This document shows, piece after piece, positions 41,938 to 51,258 of a DNA stretch of 64,000 nucleotides. A model generated the notes under the pieces. The model was not told the DNA's origin and did not search any database. It was given only the letters and a program-made list of their open reading frames with translations. Source of the DNA: CAZQVN01 sp964596775 (GTDB lineage: Bacteria; Eisenbacteria; RBG-16-71-46; JABDJR01; JAWXBZ01); the NCBI GenBank assembly GCA_964596775.1, contig CAZQVN010000001.1, forward strand, positions 124,001 through 188,000, in the 5' to 3' direction. Position 1 is the first letter of the stretch. Every line of letters begins with the position of its first letter. Position numbers and translations under genes: made by a program.

Positions 41938-43764
41938 CTACTTCTCCACCATCACCCGGACCACCGCCTCGCGTCCGCCCGCGGCGATCCGCGCAAGGTA
42001 GAGACCGCCGGGGAGAGGGCGTCCGAAGTCGTCCCGGCCGTCGAAGACCCACTCGACGGGCCCGGAGGGTTCGAAACCGTCGCAGAGACAGCGCCGGAGC
42101 CGACCGGCGATGTCGAAAACCTCGACGCGGACGGGGCCGTCGGAATCGAGGTCCGCGGAGAGCCGGGTGACGGGGCGGGCCGGGTTCGGCGTTGCCGTGA
42201 TCCGGAGCCCTTCCGTTTCGTCCTCGACGACCTCCACCGGTTCCGCGTCCGGAAACCACGGGAGCTTGAGGATCGCGTCGCCGTAGTACTTGCTTCCGAC
42301 CGGCGCGAGCGCCGCGCCTTCGGAAACGAGCTGGCCGGCGATCGACTGCGGCGTGGTGGGACCGGCCAGCGACAGCTTGACCGCGGCCATGGCCGACGCG
42401 AACGCGGTGGACACCGACGTGCCCTGGAGCAGGTAGCCGAAACCGGGGGAGCCGGACGTGCCCGGCGCGGCGATGTCGGGATGCCCGTTCGTGCCGTTCG
42501 GAGCCTTGCCGTAGTTCGACCAGGGCGCCGGCGCCATGGACGCATCGTCCAGCGCGGTGGCGACGAGCGTGGTGTTCGCGGACTGCGCGACCTCGTTGAG
42601 CGCGAACGCGGCGACCTCCCCGTCGTTGCCGGCGCCGACGCAGATCACCGCCGCATGATTCGTGCCGAGCGTGCGGTAGACGGTGTCGAACAGCGACCCC
42701 CCGCAGGGATTGCCGCCGGCGGCGGACAGCGGCCCGGGCTCCCCGGGTCCGCGCGAGCGCCCGGGAGAATGGGCCGGAGGCCCGTCGGAAGCCGGGTAGA
42801 TGATGTCGTGGTTCGCGATGCCGCCGTCGGTGTCGTAGGAGATGTTCACGACCACGTCGAACGTGCGGCCGAGCGCCGCTTCACTCTGGATGTGGGCCAC
42901 GACGGCATCGAGCGCCTTCGTCAGCTCCTCCGTGGTGGTTTCACCGTTCGGGCCGGCCGCCACCTTGACGTCGGCAAACTGGACCGACCCGCCGCCGCTC
43001 AGCGCCTGCGCCGACTGCACCGTGAATTCCGCGAGCGACTTCAGGAACGACCCGTGCTTCATGGCCGAGGCGTCCAGGGGATCCACGGCGGCGGCGGGCG
43101 CCATCGGGTCGTCGCGGGTGACGTCGATCCCCCAGTACACGCGCTTGTCGATGCCGGAATCGATGAAGTAGACGAGGACTTCCGGCGGCACCATGACCGG
43201 CTGGATCGGCTCGTGCAACGTCCGCGGCGCGGTCGATCCCGGCGTTCCTTCCTCGGGAAAGTAGAGACCGTTGCGGAGCCGGCCGTCGTACTGCTCCCGC
43301 TCCGTGTACAGGCGGAACCGCTGGTACGAGCGGATCCCCACGACGCCGGGGATATTGAGGATCGCGTTGAGCGCCGGCGTGGCGGACGGCGGGTTGCTGA
43401 GCGCGATGCGCCGCGCGAAGACGTACGGAGAATGGGTGGCCGCATAAGACACGACGGCGGAGGGCTGCGAAGCTCCCAGCGCCGCGGCCACCTGCGTTTC
43501 CGCGGCGGACCGGCTGTAGCCGATCGGGTCGAACACGACCATCACGTCCACGGAGGTGAGGCCGGTCAGGTCGTCGAAGAAGTCGTCGATGCCGTCCTGG
43601 TTCAGGTCGCGGCAGCTCAGCTCGAAGTAGCGCGGAAACGACTGCTGGGCCGCCGGCGCCGGCGACGCCGCCAGGAGCACCGCCAGGACCGGAACCAGGG
43701 CGCCGGCCATCCGGAGCGCGGCGGGATCCGGCCGCAGTCGACGAAGGATTCGACCGCCGATCAT
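41938..43764 (-). CDS. Exported S8 subtilase with FlgD-like C-terminus
   Basis: The 608-residue product has a signal peptide (core about 19-35, cleavage near APAAQ) and a pro-region. A subtilase domain follows with an intact Asp202 (YFIDSGID), His237 (MKHGSF), oxyanion Asn380 (GAGNDG) and Ser450 (GTSVSTAFASAMA). A proline-glycine-rich insert lies at about 328-355. A FlgD-like sorting domain (about 525-608, VFDIAGRLRRCL) ends it. An N-terminal DLNQDGIDD loop may bind calcium. Its ATG overlaps the anti-sigma gene stop as ATGA, so this extracellular protease is the last product of the CHAT-sigma operon. Confidence 0.85.
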   Translation of the reverse strand: MIGGRILRRLRPDPAALRMAGALVPVLAVLLAASPAPAAQQSFPRYFELSCRDLNQDGIDDFFDDLTGLTSVDVMVVFDPIGYSRSAAETQVAAALGASQPSAVVSYAATHSPYVFARRIALSNPPSATPALNAILNIPGVVGIRSYQRFRLYTEREQYDGRLRNGLYFPEEGTPGSTAPRTLHEPIQPVMVPPEVLVYFIDSGIDKRVYWGIDVTRDDPMAPAAAVDPLDASAMKHGSFLKSLAEFTVQSAQALSGGGSVQFADVKVAAGPNGETTTEELTKALDAVVAHIQSEAALGRTFDVVVNISYDTDGGIANHDIIYPASDGPPAHSPGRSRGPGEPGPLSAAGGNPCGGSLFDTVYRTLGTNHAAVICVGAGNDGEVAAFALNEVAQSANTTLVATALDDASMAPAPWSNYGKAPNGTNGHPDIAAPGTSGSPGFGYLLQGTSVSTAFASAMAAVKLSLAGPTTPQSIAGQLVSEGAALAPVGSKYYGDAILKLPWFPDAEPVEVVEDETEGLRITATPNPARPVTRLSADLDSDGPVRVEVFDIAGRLRRCLCDGFEPSGPVEWVFDGRDDFGRPLPGGLYLARIAAGGREAVVRVMVEK

Positions 43765-44426
43765 GGCTCCACCCCCTCGACGTCCAGCGAGTAGTCCCCG
43801 TCCGGGAGATTCCGGAACACCGCCGTTCCCCCGGAGTCGGTGACCGCCTCGTGCTCGCCGGCCGCGCCGCGCATCCGCAGGCGCCGCCCTTCCGCCGGGC
43901 TGCCGCCCCGCGTGATCAGCACCGTGAGCCGGTTCGCCCCGCGCCGGAACAGCATGTCGTGATCCGCGGCGATCGCGCGCACCCGCTCGGGGGAGGCGGC
44001 TCCGGCGCCGGAACCGCCGCGTACGGCGGCGGGCGCCAGCGGCTGGATCCGCACGGAGGCGGACGCGCCGCCGAGCCAGAGGTCGCCGGAGGCGTCCGCG
44101 GCGCCCGCGGCAAGGCCCAGGGCCGCGTCCAGCGCGCCTTGACCCGCTTCGCGGAGCGCCGCGCCGATCCGGACATGAAACGCCGGGCGGGCGGCGGCGC
44201 GGGCGGCGGACACGGCGCGCCAGAGCGCTTCGGGCATGTCCCCCGCTTCGCCGCGGGCCGGGCCCCACGCCTCGACGGGGCCCGCGCTCTTCAGCGCGGC
44301 CACTTCCTCGCGGCACTCGGCGCAGCCGGCGATGTGGTGATCCACGGCGCGCATCTCGTCGGCGGTCAGGTCTCCATGACCCGCACGGACGATCCGGTCC
44401 GCGTCCGGGCAGCGGGACGATTTCAT
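43761..44426 (-). CDS. Zinc-finger anti-sigma factor, soluble, with C-terminal beta-sandwich
   Basis: The 221-residue product begins with a zf-HC2-type zinc-binding anti-sigma domain (H-x3-C-x2-C in DHHIAGCAECREE, residues 29-41). The middle is alanine-rich. The last 60 residues form a regulatory-type beta-sandwich (LTVLITRGGSPAEGRRL ... TAVFRNLPDGDYSLDVEG). No membrane helix is present, unlike most ECF anti-sigma factors, so it should be cytosolic. It overlaps both the sigma gene (ATGA) and the subtilase gene (ATGA). Confidence 0.8.
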   Translation of the reverse strand: MKSSRCPDADRIVRAGHGDLTADEMRAVDHHIAGCAECREEVAALKSAGPVEAWGPARGEAGDMPEALWRAVSAARAAARPAFHVRIGAALREAGQGALDAALGLAAGAADASGDLWLGGASASVRIQPLAPAAVRGGSGAGAASPERVRAIAADHDMLFRRGANRLTVLITRGGSPAEGRRLRMRGAAGEHEAVTDSGGTAVFRNLPDGDYSLDVEGVEP

Positions 44427-45094
44427 GGCGAAGCCTCCTCGAAGGGGGTCAGGGCGCGCCTCAGTTCCTTGAGCGCCCTGAGCCGGCGCCAGGTGACGGT
44501 GTTGAGCGGCATGCCGAGCTGTTCGGCGATCTCGCGATCCACCTTCGGGTCCTCGGCAAAGTAGAGCGCGACGATTTCGCGGTCGCGCGGGTCACGGAGA
44601 CGGTCCACGGCGGATCGCACGGCACTGGTACGGCGGCGGTGCAGAAGCTGGTCCTCCGGCGTCGGCATGCCGGAAGCGAGGCACGCGCCCTCCCCGCCCC
44701 CCTCCTCCAGGAGTTCGTCGTAGGAACGGACGCGGCCGCTGCCGCGCTTCGCCGCGAGCCGGCGACGGTTCTCGCTGATCCGCGCGGAGTCCGCGAGCCG
44801 GAGCAGGTAGCTGCGCAGGCTGGACCGCCCCTCGAACCGCTCGAGCGCGCCGGTGGCGAGCTTCAGGAACACGACCTGGACAAGGTCCTCCACGTCGTGC
44901 TCGGGAAAGGCCCGGCGGCCGAAATGGAGACGGGCGCGCACCACGGGCGCATAGGTTGCGTAGAGCTCGTTCCACGCCGCGCGCCCGGCGGGCCGGGCCA
45001 GGCAGCGGGCCACCAGATCCGTATCGCGGTCGCACGCGGCGGCGGGCGTCGTGAGGGCCGGGTCCATGCCCCTGAGTATAGCCCCGCGGCTCAC
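44423..45094 (-). CDS. ECF-type RNA polymerase sigma factor
   Basis: The 223-residue product has sigma region 2 (EHDVEDLVQVVFLKLATG, RSSLRSYLLRLA) and region 4 (LRDPRDREIVALYFAEDPKVDREIAEQLGMPLNTVTWRRLRALKEL). The GTG start at 45094 overlaps the CHAT gene stop as GTGA and has GGGAG 6 bases upstream, favouring it over the ATG at 45067. It lies between its likely controllers, the CHAT protease and the zinc-finger anti-sigma factor. Target promoters are unknown. Confidence 0.9.
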   Translation of the reverse strand: MSRGAILRGMDPALTTPAAACDRDTDLVARCLARPAGRAAWNELYATYAPVVRARLHFGRRAFPEHDVEDLVQVVFLKLATGALERFEGRSSLRSYLLRLADSARISENRRRLAAKRGSGRVRSYDELLEEGGGEGACLASGMPTPEDQLLHRRRTSAVRSAVDRLRDPRDREIVALYFAEDPKVDREIAEQLGMPLNTVTWRRLRALKELRRALTPFEEASP

Positions 45095-48012
45095 GCGACG
45101 CTCCCTTCAAATCGCCGCGGCGCCCCCACGTGCACGAAACCCGCCCAGTAGTAAGGGTGGGGGCGCACCTTGCGGACGTCGAGCTGGGCCATCCGGAGCG
45201 CCCGGGCCGGCGGCTGCATCGCGAGATGCGCGTAGAACCGCGATATCAGGTCGCGCGACGCGCGGTCCTCGACCGGCCACAGGGTTCCGATCAGCGCCCC
45301 GGCGCCCGCGTGCAGGAACGCGCGGGCCATCCCCAGGAGTTCGTCGCCCGGGCGCGACGCGCCCGCGGCGGTGTCGCACCCGGCCAGCGTCACGAGGTCC
45401 GCGGCGAGATCGAGCTCGAGAACATCGCCGAGCGTCAGGCGTCCGTCGGGCAGCTCCAGCCACGAGAGCAGCGGGTTGTCCCGGCGGAGCACGGCGTGGC
45501 CGGCAAAATGGATCGCCGGCGCGTCGCGGAGCGCGTCACGCACGCCGGGGCCGCTACCGTCCACGAGCCGCGCGCCGAGCTGCGCGGTGACCTCGCGCAG
45601 TTCGGTTTCGACCTCGGACAGCCGCCCGGACGGCCCGCCGATCACGACCGGCCGCCCTGCCGCCCTTCGCCGCCGGGGCGCGATGAGCGCGGAGGCGCTC
45701 GGCAGGAGCGTCGGCTCGTACAGGTCGACGAGCGTGCCGCGCGGCGAGATCAGCGCGGCGAACGGCGCGAGATGGAGCGCCCCGTGCGGCACGATCGCGA
45801 GCCGGCTCGCCCTCGCGAAGTGCTCCTCCACCGGCGCCAGGATCGTGTGGTACAGCGCCACGAGGATTTTTTCGGCGCGGCGGGCGAGTGCCGCGCCGAG
45901 CGAGTCGCCGGCCTCGGTCACGTCCAGGCCGACCATGTCGCCGAGGACGTCGTCCTCGAAATCGGCCAGCAGCGCCCGGGCGCGGTCCGCGGCGCCCGGC
46001 AGCCTTTCCACCCGCGGCGAGCCGCGGTACAGCGTGATGTGCAGCAGGTCCGGACCGAGTTCGTACAGGTTGAGCAGCGCCGTGTCCGGGTCGAGCCGCG
46101 CCGCGAGCCGGTCGGCCAGGTCGACGGCCACCTCGGTAACCCCCCGCCCCGGAAAGAGACTCTGCAGGCGGCGGGTGAGATCCAGGTACTCCGCCTCGAG
46201 ATGCGGGACCGGGTCGCGCGGGGCCGGCTCCGCGCCGGGCATGGGATGCGGCGGCGATGCCGGGGACCCGTGGACCTCCGGGGCGGGGTCGCGCCGGCGC
46301 CGGTAGAGAACGCGGAGTTCCTCCCGCACGGCCAGGCGCCGCTCGGAGAGCACCCGGGCGGCCGGCGACACGGGCGCCCCCCCCGGCGCCGTGTCCGTGA
46401 GAACGTTGCGGCTCCCGGTGTTCCGCCCCTCTTCGAGCGCGGCGAGGTAGTCGAGGAGGATGCGCGACTTGCCGCGCTCCACGCGCCGCAGCACCTCGGC
46501 GGGTTCGACGCCGCCCGATGCATCCAGCGCCAGCTCCACGCTCTTTCGGAACACGACCTCCTTGTCCTCGAGAAACGAGGCCCGGTAGTCCTCGGCGCCG
46601 AGCGATGCCCGGGTCCGCTCGATCCACTCGAGCGCCTGGTCGAACTCGGCGCGGGCCGCGGCGCGATCTCCGCCGCGTTCGGCCAGTTCGCCGCGGCGCA
46701 GGCGGACGCGGGCGGCCAGGTCGGAAAGGTTCAGGGCTTCGGCGCGCACGAGGAGGTCGGCAAAGGCGGCGGCCGCGGCCGCATCGTCGCCGGACGCGAG
46801 CGCCGCTTCGGCCAGCGCCCAGCGCGCGTAGGTGGCGTGATGGTCGAGACGGTTTTCGTCACAGAACTGTTCCGCCGCCCGCGCGATCTTCAGCGCCTCG
46901 CGCGGATCCTCGGGAATCAGCGCGAGCGCCAGTTCGAGCCCGGCCAGCATCGTCCACACGTGGTCGCCGGACAGGAGAAGCGTGCGCCGGGCTTCGCGAA
47001 GAAGCCGCACGGCCTCGGCCCGGCGCGGGGGGCGCCCGCGCAGGAACGCCCGGGCCCGGTTGATGTCGGCCCGGGCGCGGTGGCCCGGCAGGTTGAGGCG
47101 GTCGAAGATCGCGGCGGCCTCTGCGGCCAGCGACCCGCTCTCGGCGAGGAGGTTCAGCTCGAGGCACGTCTCCGCGATGTTGTCGCAGACCATGGCCCGC
47201 TGCGCCTCCGAACCCGAGCGGGTGAACCGCGCGCGGGCGTCCTCGTACTCGCTGAGCGCGTCGCCGTAGCGACCCAGGTAATAGGAGAGCACGCCGAGGC
47301 TCGACGCGGCGATCGCCACGAAGGTCTCGTTGCGCGGCGTGCGCTCGGACGTGGCCAGGAACCAGCCCTTCCCGCGACGGAACACCGGCTCCGCCTCGCG
47401 GAAACGTCCGAGGCGCATCAGCGCGGTGGCCTGGCGGAGCTCGACTTCCGCGAGCCGCTGTTCGTCGCCGAGCTCGGCGTGCACGCGGGCCGCCGCGTCG
47501 TAGGACGCCAGCGCTTCCGCGAACCGCGACGCGGAGAGAAGGAGATGTCCGCGGGCGCTCCAGAGGAGCGCCAGGTTCGCGTCGGGGCTGTCGGTCGACC
47601 CGAGCCGGGCCTCGAGTTCGGCGGCCAGCGCCAGCCCGCCGTCGAGGTCGCCGCGGGCGCCGCTGCAGTCGATGCCCCGGAGCCGCGCCTCCACTTCCAC
47701 CGGCGACCCCGGCACGGCCTGGTCCGCCGCCTCCGCGTACAGCGACGCGGCCTCGGCGTAGCGGGCGCGGCGGAACAGCAGGTGCGCCACGGCCGAAAGT
47801 GCTTCGGCGCGGTCCTCGGGATCGAGCAGCCGGGCGAGGCCGAGCGCAGCGTCGGGCACGCATCCCCCCGCGGCGGGATCCTCGCCGGATTCCAGCCGGG
47901 TCAGGAGCTTCCGGAAGCCGGTTTCCGAGCGCAGGTCGGGATGGGCTTCCAGAACGCGGAGCCGTTCGCGGTCGTCGCTGGTGCGGGCCAGAGCTTCAAA
48001 GGGGTCGGTCAT
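45091..48012 (-). CDS. TPR-CHAT caspase-like protease
   Basis: The 973-residue product has tetratricopeptide repeats (about 70-460), a linker with a basic proline-rich segment and a C-terminal CHAT domain (about 640-965). The caspase-like dyad is intact: H839 in IHFAGHA and C879 in LAGCDTA. CHAT is the caspase-related domain also found in the Craspase of type III-E CRISPR and in gasdermin-activating proteases. It starts at ATG 48012 with GGGAG close upstream; the open frame beyond that is not coding. It is first in a four-gene operon with sigma, anti-sigma and subtilase. No signal peptide is seen, so it should be cytoplasmic. Confidence 0.87.
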   Translation of the reverse strand: MTDPFEALARTSDDRERLRVLEAHPDLRSETGFRKLLTRLESGEDPAAGGCVPDAALGLARLLDPEDRAEALSAVAHLLFRRARYAEAASLYAEAADQAVPGSPVEVEARLRGIDCSGARGDLDGGLALAAELEARLGSTDSPDANLALLWSARGHLLLSASRFAEALASYDAAARVHAELGDEQRLAEVELRQATALMRLGRFREAEPVFRRGKGWFLATSERTPRNETFVAIAASSLGVLSYYLGRYGDALSEYEDARARFTRSGSEAQRAMVCDNIAETCLELNLLAESGSLAAEAAAIFDRLNLPGHRARADINRARAFLRGRPPRRAEAVRLLREARRTLLLSGDHVWTMLAGLELALALIPEDPREALKIARAAEQFCDENRLDHHATYARWALAEAALASGDDAAAAAAFADLLVRAEALNLSDLAARVRLRRGELAERGGDRAAARAEFDQALEWIERTRASLGAEDYRASFLEDKEVVFRKSVELALDASGGVEPAEVLRRVERGKSRILLDYLAALEEGRNTGSRNVLTDTAPGGAPVSPAARVLSERRLAVREELRVLYRRRRDPAPEVHGSPASPPHPMPGAEPAPRDPVPHLEAEYLDLTRRLQSLFPGRGVTEVAVDLADRLAARLDPDTALLNLYELGPDLLHITLYRGSPRVERLPGAADRARALLADFEDDVLGDMVGLDVTEAGDSLGAALARRAEKILVALYHTILAPVEEHFARASRLAIVPHGALHLAPFAALISPRGTLVDLYEPTLLPSASALIAPRRRRAAGRPVVIGGPSGRLSEVETELREVTAQLGARLVDGSGPGVRDALRDAPAIHFAGHAVLRRDNPLLSWLELPDGRLTLGDVLELDLAADLVTLAGCDTAAGASRPGDELLGMARAFLHAGAGALIGTLWPVEDRASRDLISRFYAHLAMQPPARALRMAQLDVRKVRPHPYYWAGFVHVGAPRRFEGSVA

Positions 48013-48270
48013 GACGCTCCCGGAGAACGGGACGGAACAGAACCATCGCACCCATGATGACGCGAAACGGAACGGATTTCTTGGGGAAATTTGAAAAAAT
48101 CCCGCCATGGCCGGACTGCGCCGGTATCGGGGCGTTCCGGGCCGGTCCGGAGGCGTATCCGGAGCCCACTTCCGGCGCCTGATGCGGTAAAATGGTCGCT
48201 TCCTGAAACGCCGGCGGGCCGGGGCGCACCCCTTCCCCCTCAACAGCAGCCCCGACATCACGAGGATCGC

Positions 48271-50583
48271 GTGTCCACCCGAAACCGCATCGTCCGCCTG
48301 GCCCCGGCTTTCCTGCTGCTGATCGCGCTCGTCGGCCTGCGTTCGTCGGCCACGGCGCTCCCCGGGCTGTTCGGTGCGGCCGCGGACACGCTGGCTCCGG
48401 TCGTCACGGTGCTGACTCCGGACGGCGGCGAAACCTGGCAGGGGGGCACGCTCCGCTCCGTCACCTGGACGGCCGTGGACGACGTCCTCGTGACCTCCGT
48501 CGACCTCTTCTACCGGGACAGCGAAACCGCCCCCTGGACGATGATCGCAAGGAGCGTGGCGAACTCCGGGACGTTCTCCTGGCCGGTGCACAACACCCCC
48601 ACGGCGAGCGCCCGCGTGCGCGTCCTCGCCCGCGACTCCTCCGGAAACGTCGGCACGGACGCGAGCGACGACCTGTTCACGATCACCGCCACGCCCGGGG
48701 GCATCGTGAACACCACGCTCCGCGATTTCCACCAGCCGGGGTCGCAGCCGTTTTCGGCCGGAAACTTCCAGGGCGTGTCCGCGTGCATGAACTGCCACGG
48801 CAACTACGACCCGGCGGCCGAGCCGGGCTTCGCGTACAAGGGCACGATGATGGCGCAGGCCGCGCGCGACCCGCTGTTTTACGCCTGCCTGGCGATCGCC
48901 GAGCAGGACGCCCCCTCCTCCGGCGACCTCTGCATCCGCTGCCACTCTCCGGGCGCCTGGCTGTCCGGCCGCAGCCAGCCCACGAACGCGGCCGCCTTCA
49001 CCGCCGTCGATCGTGACGGCGTGTCCTGCGACGTCTGTCACCGCGCGGTGGACTTCGACTACCGGGCCGGCGTCAGCCCGATCGAGGACGTGGTGGTCCT
49101 CGACAGCCTGGTGAGCACGCCCACCGAGTATTCCAACGGGCAGTACATCATCGACTGGGCGAACAAGCGGCGCGGCCCGTACACGGATCCCGCGTCGCCG
49201 CACAGCTTCCTCGCCTCGCCGTTCTACCGCTCCGCGAACCTCTGCGGCACCTGTCACGACGTGTCGAATCCGGTGTTCAGCCGCGTGTCCGGTCACGACT
49301 ACGCCCCGGGTCCGCTCGACCAGGCGGCCCCGACGATCAGCGCGGCGACCCTGATGCCGATCGAGCGGACGTTCAGCGAGTGGAAGAACAGCGACTTCGC
49401 GGCGGGCGTGTACGCGCCGGAGTTCGCGGGGGTCAAGCCGGACGGCATCGTTTCCTCCTGCCAGGACTGCCATCTCGCCGACGTGTCGGGCAAGGGGTGC
49501 AACAGCCCCGCGGCTCCCGTCCGCGGCGACCTCGGATTCCACGACTTCACCGGGGGAAACGCCTGGATGCCCACGGTGATCGGAACGCTGTACCCGTCGG
49601 AAACGGACACGGCGGCGCTCGGCGCGGCGGTGGCGCGGGCCCGGGCGATGCTCGGCAAGTCCGCCGTGCTGGCGATCGGCGTGGAATCCGCCGGCGACAG
49701 CCTGCGGGCCGAGATCACCATCACGAACCGGACGGGACACAAACTGCCGACCGGTTATCCGGAAGGGCGGCGGATGTGGCTGCGCGTGACCGCGCGCGAC
49801 GCGCTCGGGAGCGTCGTCTACGCGTCGGGCGCGTACGATGCGGCCACCGGCGTCCTGACCGAGGATCCGGACATCGCGCTGTACGAGATGAAGCTCGGGC
49901 TCTCCCCGTCCTTTGCCGCCTCGATCGGACTGCCGGCCGGCCCGGGCTTTCACTTCGTCCTGAACGACACGGTGTACAAGGACAACCGCATCCCGCCGCG
50001 GGGCTTCACCAATGCCGCGTTCGACGCGTTCGGGGGCGCGCCGGTGGACGCGTACCGCCCGGCGCCGCGCTACGCGGACGGCCAGAACTGGGACACGGCC
50101 TCGTACATGCTGCCCCCGTCCGCGCGCTCCGTTCACGCGGAGCTGCTCTACCAGACGGCGTCGAAGGAGTACATCGAGTTCCTCCGCGACGAGAACACGA
50201 CGAACGCCGCCGGAACGACGCTCTACAACGCCTGGGCGGCGAGCGGAAGGAGCGCGCCGGTGACTATGGCCCGCGATTCGCTCTTCTTCGGGCAGTCGGG
50301 CGTTTCCGAAACCGTGACGGCCGCGCCGCCGCGGCTGGCGCCCGAGATGAATCCGTTCCGCGGCGCGCTCCGGCTGAGGCTCGACCTCGACCGCCCGGCG
50401 GAGGTCACGCTCCGGATTTTCGACGTGATGGGCCGGCTCGTGGAGCGCCGTGATTTCGGCAGGATCGGCGGCGGCGCGCACCGCCTCGAGTGGTCGGGCG
50501 AGGGGTCGCCGCCGGGGCTCTACTGGGCGAAGGTCCGGATCGGGTCGGAAGAGGTCGTGAGGAAGGTCGTGAAAGTCCGCTGA
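48271..50583 (+). CDS. Five-heme c-type cytochrome with sorting domain
   Basis: The 770-residue product has a signal peptide, an Ig-like N-terminal domain (about 43-140) and five CxxCH heme sites (starting at 172, 221, 253, 325 and 397). The segment TGHKLPTGYPEGRRMWL is common in large multiheme proteins. A C-terminal FlgD-like module (FDVMGRLVERRDFG) follows. It is exported and may pass electrons at the cell surface or store them; the partner is unknown. The GTG start has GAGG 5 bases upstream. It lies divergent from the CHAT operon with 258 bases between, in which I see only a -10-like TAAAAT at 48189-48194. Confidence 0.85.
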   Translation: MSTRNRIVRLAPAFLLLIALVGLRSSATALPGLFGAAADTLAPVVTVLTPDGGETWQGGTLRSVTWTAVDDVLVTSVDLFYRDSETAPWTMIARSVANSGTFSWPVHNTPTASARVRVLARDSSGNVGTDASDDLFTITATPGGIVNTTLRDFHQPGSQPFSAGNFQGVSACMNCHGNYDPAAEPGFAYKGTMMAQAARDPLFYACLAIAEQDAPSSGDLCIRCHSPGAWLSGRSQPTNAAAFTAVDRDGVSCDVCHRAVDFDYRAGVSPIEDVVVLDSLVSTPTEYSNGQYIIDWANKRRGPYTDPASPHSFLASPFYRSANLCGTCHDVSNPVFSRVSGHDYAPGPLDQAAPTISAATLMPIERTFSEWKNSDFAAGVYAPEFAGVKPDGIVSSCQDCHLADVSGKGCNSPAAPVRGDLGFHDFTGGNAWMPTVIGTLYPSETDTAALGAAVARARAMLGKSAVLAIGVESAGDSLRAEITITNRTGHKLPTGYPEGRRMWLRVTARDALGSVVYASGAYDAATGVLTEDPDIALYEMKLGLSPSFAASIGLPAGPGFHFVLNDTVYKDNRIPPRGFTNAAFDAFGGAPVDAYRPAPRYADGQNWDTASYMLPPSARSVHAELLYQTASKEYIEFLRDENTTNAAGTTLYNAWAASGRSAPVTMARDSLFFGQSGVSETVTAAPPRLAPEMNPFRGALRLRLDLDRPAEVTLRIFDVMGRLVERRDFGRIGGGAHRLEWSGEGSPPGLYWAKVRIGSEEVVRKVVKVR

Positions 50584-50595
50584 GGAAGCGGGTTC

Positions 50596-51258
50596 CTACC
50601 GCCCGCTTCTCTCCCGCACCGCCGGCGAACCCCGCGTGATGTACTTCCCGATGAAGTGCCCGAACACCGCTCCCGCCACGACGTCCGACAGGTAGTGATA
50701 GCGGTCGGACATCCGCGAGAACCCGATGGCCGTGGCCGTGCCGTAGGCCACCGGCCCCACCCAGCCGCCGAACTCGCGATCGAGAACCGTGGCCACGGCG
50801 AACGCGCCGGTCGTGTGGCCGGACGGGAACGAGTAGTCGTTGTGGCCGTTCGGCCGCGTGCGGTCCGACACGAGCTTGACGGTCGTGGCTCCGACCGTGG
50901 CTGCCGCCAGCGCGGCGGTGATCTCGGCCGAAGTCCGTGTCAGCTGCGGCTTCCCGAAAACGAGGCCCGCGGCCAGCAGCGCTCCCGTGCCTCCGACGAG
51001 GATCTTCGGATCGCCGAGGGCCTCCCCCGGCTCGGCCACGAGGGCGTCCGGCAGAAAATCGTCGTTGCGGGCAAAGCGCTGCTGGAACGTCCGGTCCAGC
51101 GACAGGGACACGCCGACGAGCGTTCCGGAGATCATCAGGGTTCGGGCCAGGGGGGAAACGGGTCGCTCCAGGGCCGCCTGTTCCTCCGCCGCGACCTGAC
51201 ACGGCAGGGCTGCGAGGACTATCATCGAAAGGATCCGGTACCACGAGGCTCGCATCAT
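50596..51258 (-). CDS. PAP2-family phosphatase
   Basis: The 220-residue product has the three phosphatidic acid phosphatase motifs: KLVSDRTRP, PSGHTTGA and SRMSDRYHYLSD, with a signal peptide and four or five hydrophobic segments. Such enzymes remove phosphate from lipid phosphates such as undecaprenyl diphosphate or phosphatidic acid. Its two adjacent ATGs (51258, 51255) share the 14-base gap with the divergent YkvA-like gene. Confidence 0.88.
   Translation of the reverse strand: MMRASWYRILSMIVLAALPCQVAAEEQAALERPVSPLARTLMISGTLVGVSLSLDRTFQQRFARNDDFLPDALVAEPGEALGDPKILVGGTGALLAAGLVFGKPQLTRTSAEITAALAAATVGATTVKLVSDRTRPNGHNDYSFPSGHTTGAFAVATVLDREFGGWVGPVAYGTATAIGFSRMSDRYHYLSDVVAGAVFGHFIGKYITRGSPAVRERSGR

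Noticed and set aside
41938..48012. Type III-E CRISPR (Craspase) locus
   Set aside because: No repeat array, Cas7-11-like, Csx30 or Csx31 gene is visible. Only the CHAT and sigma combination resembles that system.
48189..48194. Cytochrome promoter at TAAAAT
   Set aside because: The -10 is good but no -35 at a proper distance is visible, so I did not list it as a separate feature.
48013..50481. N-terminal extension of the TPR-CHAT protein by more than 800 residues
   Set aside because: It is antisense to the cytochrome gene, is rich in Arg, Gly and Val with no domain, and ATG 48012 has a ribosome-binding site.
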